Source: Aphidius gifuensis
Lineage: Eukaryota; Arthropoda; Insecta; Hymenoptera; Braconidae
Assembly (NCBI RefSeq): GCF_014905175.1
Contig: NC_057788.1
Coordinates: forward strand, 21,856,154-21,920,153
Length of the DNA: 64,000 nt
Direction of reading: 5' to 3'
The notes below the pieces were generated by a model. The model saw nothing but the letters and a program-made list of their open reading frames with translations, made no database searches and was not told where the DNA came from. The position numbers were made by a program, and so were the translations under genes. Below, one piece after another: positions 59,682 through 64,000 of this stretch; position 1 is the first letter of the stretch, and the number at the start of each line of letters is the position of its first letter.

Positions 59682-61412
59682 TAAGCAAATAATTTAAATT
59701 TTTTTGTATATTATAATGATTGCAATATTCGAATTTAATAATTATATTACTTTGAAAAAAAATTAATCAACTGGTAATTAAAAAAGAGCTTAATTATTAT
59801 TAATTCTCATATATAAATAAAATTTTATTTACTCAAGTTTTGGCTGAATAAATTCGATTAATTTAGTATATGTTTTTATAAAAAAAATATTTGTGCACTG
59901 AAGAAATTTGACATTATACCCAACGCAGCTTTCTAGATCGCGTGAACATATTTTAATTTTTACGTAGGTGAAAGAGAATTCAGGATTAAATTTTTTTATG
60001 TGGTAAAATAATAAATTGCCAAGTTTCAATGAGTTAATTCATATAGAAATTATTAATTTTATTAATTTTATTATAATTTTATATATTGAAAGCAAAAAAA
60101 GTGTCGTTATTATTTTAAATATTTACACAGACTTTTAAATTAATTTAAAAAAAAATTATTTATATGAGTAAAAAAAAAAAATTAAAATTGCCTTTTTTCT
60201 GGTGATTGTCTGAAGTGAATATAACTTTTAAATTATTAACTCTTGAAACTTTCACCCAACATGCCTGTGCTATAAATAGTTCATTTTCATACTTTTAAAG
60301 TGATACCAATTGGAAAAAACCTATAACTTAACAATGCAGCCATACTTGGAATACGTGGCAATGCTTTAAATTTTAAAAATTAATTATTCAGCTTTGATCT
60401 ATGTATAAAATTTGTGTTTATATAATTTTATCATATTAAAAAGGTAATAAAAAATTAAAAATAGTCTTAATAATATATTCAGTAGAGGGGATAAATAAAA
60501 AACGAAAATATTTTGAGCTCCAGTTATTAACAAGTCATGTAGAAAAATATCCCACGAATGAATATTTCATTGAATTTATTAATTTAAAAACATGGTGGAG
60601 AAATGCTTTTTAATTTGTCTGTCGTCAGGCTCGAACTGGCTACCTTGAACATGAAAATACAGTCACATTACCATCTCAGCCCGTCAGTTATATATATTAC
60701 GAGTCAATTAAAAGTTGGTCTCCTTGAACAGTATATATGATTGTGTGAGATGTATTTTACAATTTTTATCTTTTAAAAAGTAAAGAAAAAATTTAATTAA
60801 ATACACTGGAAGAGTGTGAGAGAGAAAGGTATCAAATTATCGAAAGTCAATAATCAAAATAACATATTTCTAAATCATAATCGAATAAATTCAATTATTT
60901 TCCCTTAAAGTTGTATAATTTCTAATAATATATTTTCTTAAAATTTGGTGCTATTGTTCAAGACATAGTAACTATTTAATAAATTAATTTCAAATTTTTT
61001 AACGGTATTTTAAAATATAATTTATATTATAAAATTGTTAAGCATACACAAACATAATGACATTTTAATTTATAGTAATTAAATACTCTAGTAAAAAAAA
61101 AATAAATTTACCATGGATTTGTAGTACTTGGTAAAATAAATGATATAGAAAAAAAAAAAAAAAAAATACTTTGCGGTGTACTTTACGAGATAATGTAATT
61201 ATATATCTTTCTTGAGTTTTCACAGTAAAATTTTTTATAGATTAATCATGAAAGAAATATAATTAAATAAGTTCTCAAGTTTCTGTAGCGTTATGACTAT
61301 AAAATATATATCAATTAAGCTGCAAGTTTTGAGTTCAAATCCAGTCAAAGACCAAAAATTTAATTTCGATGTCAATGAAATGTTTAAAATAATTAAATGT
61401 TTTGAATTTCAG
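59682..61412. other. Putative dimm first intron with tRNA-like relics
   Basis: Holds no coding exon that I can support. Near 60627-60682 on the minus strand there is a tRNA-like sequence with B box AGTTCGAGCCT and A box-like GGGCTGAGATGG, about 35 bp apart. Near 61331 on the plus strand there is a single B box-like GAGTTCAAATCC. Both are probably decayed tRNA-derived repeats. Confidence 0.45.
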
Positions 61413-61442
61413 ACTTATTTTGTGGATAATTGTGCTGAGGAA

Positions 61443-62413
61443 ATGCGAAGCTTAGAAAGATCTTCAGCTAGTGATCAGGATTGTGGTGATCATGAAATGT
61501 ACACCGACCTTGATGACGCCTCCGTTGACTCAATTACGGGAAAACGAGGGCGTCATCACATCGCTGGAACAGAGGTATGTGATATGATCACTAGTTTTAG
61601 AATTTAAAATTATTTTCTATTAATAATTTTTGTTATTTTATTTTAATTAATTTTTATTTTTGTTATTAGGCAGGTGAAGAAAGTGATAGCAGTAGCTGTG
61701 ATCACAGTCCAAAACAAACAAAAAGAAGAAGTCGAGTTAACGGAACACCAACAGCAAGAAGAAGAAAAGGAGGAATATCAGCAAGAGAAAGAAATCTCAG
61801 AAGATTAGAGAGTAATGAACGTGAAAGAATGAGAATGCATTCACTAAATGATGCATTTGAGGTAAGCTATTCTGGCAAATGATTCAAATAATTTCTTATC
61901 AAGTCATTGACTTAAAATATTCACCTTATCATTTATAAATATTCTTTGTGTTTAAATATAATGAGGAAAAGTATTTGCTATTTATATATAAATTATTTAT
62001 AGTTAATTTAAATTTAAAATGATAATTTCAGCAATTAAGAGAAGTCATACCACATGTAAAAATGGAAAGAAAACTAAGCAAAATTGAAACACTAACACTT
62101 GCCAAGAATTATATTATGGCACTTACAAATGTCATTTGTGAAATGCGAGGAGAAGAACAACCTTACACGTAATTTTAAAAGTTCCAACATTTTAAATTTT
62201 TGTTTTAAATAATTTTCTTTATGTATAAGTAATTGATTATTTATTTTTTCTTTTAGATTTGTTGATGGAGAATGTGGTTCCAACAGTGGTGATAGTACAG
62301 GACAACTAGAAATGAGTAGTGGTGAACAAGCTGAACAACCATCACCGGATTTAATACATGAAACGAATAATAATAATCTTCTACATGAGAATCTCGAGCG
62401 AAGGATAGCTTAG
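61443..62413 (+). CDS. dimm: bHLH transcription factor, dimmed/Mist1 (BHLHA15) type
   Basis: Class A-type tissue-restricted bHLH factor; fly dimmed drives the secretory programme of peptidergic neuroendocrine cells. Exons: 61443-61574 (with its acceptor at 61412), 61670-61861, 62032-62168, 62257-62413, giving 205 residues from the ATG at 61443, which has a good context (GAGGAAATGC). The basic region and helix 1 read [20 protein letters not shown] then [20 protein letters not shown]; the loop is [12 protein letters not shown] and helix 2 [14 protein letters not shown]. The basic residues E-R-E-R-M-R that contact DNA are intact. Before the bHLH there is an acidic SerAsp-rich part ([19 protein letters not shown]). 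The [18 protein letters not shown] stretch is the strongest link to dimm/Mist1. Upstream frame is open into the exon edge, so a longer N-terminus is possible. Confidence 0.93.
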
Positions 62414-64000
62414 CTTTGAGAATTGATTTTTAACATTAAAATTCAAATGAAAATTTGGACTAATTATTTGTTAAATAATACAAAGACAAAAATTATTAAT
62501 TTAATTTGGCTGCAAATGAAAAATTGACCATAACGTGCTAGTATATAAGAATTATATTTAAATTTTCTTGTAATTTAATAATCATAAAAAAGTTCTAGCG
62601 AAAAATTGAACTTGAAAACGAATAGGAAAAACAAAATTATCGTATTTGACAAAATGATTGATTAAAATTACATCTAATATTGAGTCATGAAAATCCAAGA
62701 AAAAAATTGACAACTTTTAAAGATTTTTCATGGAAAACTATTAGAGATTTTACTACTATCAGAGCTATTGTCAAAGATAGCGTAACATCCAGGAAAATTA
62801 GTTTAGTTGATTTCGAAAAGAGTAGAAAATAAAAAATGATGACACCGAACTCGACTTGAACCCGGGAACTCATGATCCGTAACTGATGTGCATTGACCCA
62901 CTTGATAAATATTCACAATTATCAGCACAAACGTTATACATAAATTTTTAATTAAATTTATCCATTTTTATGACGATTTTTTTTACTATCAAAATTAGTT
63001 GCATTGAATATTAACAAAGATATTTAAGTGAGGTCAAAGTTAATTAGAACTTAATAAAAATGATTATGCCAATAGCTGTGCATACATTTCCAGGTTCAAA
63101 TCTTATTCGATGCAGAATTTTTTTAAGCAATCTTTAAGGTTTTCCTTTGATGATCATTGATAATTGTCAAATTTGTTTCAATTAATTTCATACTGTGCTA
63201 ATGAAATTACCGAGTTAAGCACAGTGCTTTTTTATAACAATCTTTATACACTTTTAATTATAACGATAGAAAATTTCAAACTAATATCTAGCAAATACAA
63301 AATTCGACATGTTGAATATTGTATTAATGATATAGGTAAACCGTCCAAAATATATATGTATTTATATATATTAATTATTATCAGCCTTTGACATTTTGCC
63401 TACTAGGATAGATCCTTGACACAGATCGACTGATATACTGGGTCAATGGTCAAGAACTTGGACAGTGATCAATATTGATCCATCCAAGTACTAACCACTC
63501 GAATGTGCTGTTAAATACTTTGGTAATGATCATTATAACCAGTACATCTCAGGCCGAAGCTCAATTTTAATTTTAAAATATCTGGCCTACTGTATCTGTA
63601 CGTGAGATACAATTTAGCATCGAGGTCCAGGTTCAAATGCGATACTGTGATATAAAATTTTGTATCCAAACTTTCATCGGTTTTATTTAGCCTAAAATCC
63701 GTCAATTTTCGCTTCCGCGTTTTTCATATAAATAAAGATTTTTATTTTTTTGTTATTTAAAAAAAAAAAAAATTGTTATATATCTTTTTATCAGAAAAAT
63801 ACATAGATAATAAAATTTATTTTTGTGCAATTTAAATTAGAATTTAAATATTTTATGTCTTGTTATAAAATACTTGACTATTTCACGTAAAATAAAAAAA
63901 CAAAAATTAGTTAATTTAAAAAAGAAAAAAAATTTGTATTTATATCATTATTATTAATTATATATTTTTAAAAAAATTATTTCAAATTTTGCAATTATTT
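62414..64000. other. dimm 3' region with further tRNA-like relics
   Basis: No coding exon seen. On the minus strand at 62853-62904 there is a tRNA-like stretch with B box GGGTTCAAGTC and a weak A box. Plus-strand B box-like AGGTTCAAATC occurs at about 63094 and 63628. The remainder is AT-rich. A direct repeat GATCNATATTGATCNATCNA-like tract near 63470 is too short to interpret. Confidence 0.45.

Overview
The window is AT-rich animal nuclear DNA with small spliced exons, and its gene set points to an insect: glycerol-3-phosphate dehydrogenase, V-ATPase subunit a, a lipophorin/VLDL receptor, TBCB, TFIIA-gamma, DTWD2, WBP11, NDUFB5 and a dimmed-type bHLH factor. Small introns and high AT fit a hymenopteran such as a parasitoid wasp, but that placement is inference. 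All exon boundaries were set by hand from GT/GC-AG signals, reading frame and family conservation; no alignment was run.

Layout. 1551-3622 (-) is NAD-dependent glycerol-3-phosphate dehydrogenase. About 4.1-23.4 kb is an accessory block of three tandem segments, with starts near 4.1, 12.87 and 20.95 kb and a spacing of about 8 kb. The first two full segments each carry plus-strand exon-like remnants of an unrecognised gene, a decayed minus-strand mitochondrial carrier (SLC25A44-like, introns retained), a pair of GAGCGCTC-centred palindromes, arrays of 120-175 bp modules that look like minus-strand exons, and an almost unchanged GC-rich element with interleaved inverted repeats. The third segment is partial and more diverged.

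24376-33995 (+) is V-ATPase subunit a, with two recognisable and one possible new phase-matched alternative third exon, and an apparent break in a conserved segment after exon 4. 35730-43564 (+) is a lipophorin/VLDL-type receptor with eight LDLR-A repeats. 45.4-53.9 kb is a compact housekeeping cluster: TBCB (-), TFIIA-gamma (-), DTWD2 (+), WBP11 (-), NDUFB5 (+), with two divergent and one convergent arrangement.

54.1-57.0 kb is a repeat island. It starts with fold-back elements, continues with about 13 units of a 124-bp satellite, most of which carry AGATGGCGC, the core of the insect CTCF site, and ends with a duplicated tRNA-like cassette. 57.8-62.4 kb is the dimmed locus, with a likely upstream non-coding exon. 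Several decayed tRNA-like elements lie in introns and flanks at 27.8-30 kb and 60.6-63.7 kb.

The genes do not form one pathway. They are a typical animal gene neighbourhood interrupted by two repeat-rich regions, and most of the novelty lies in those.
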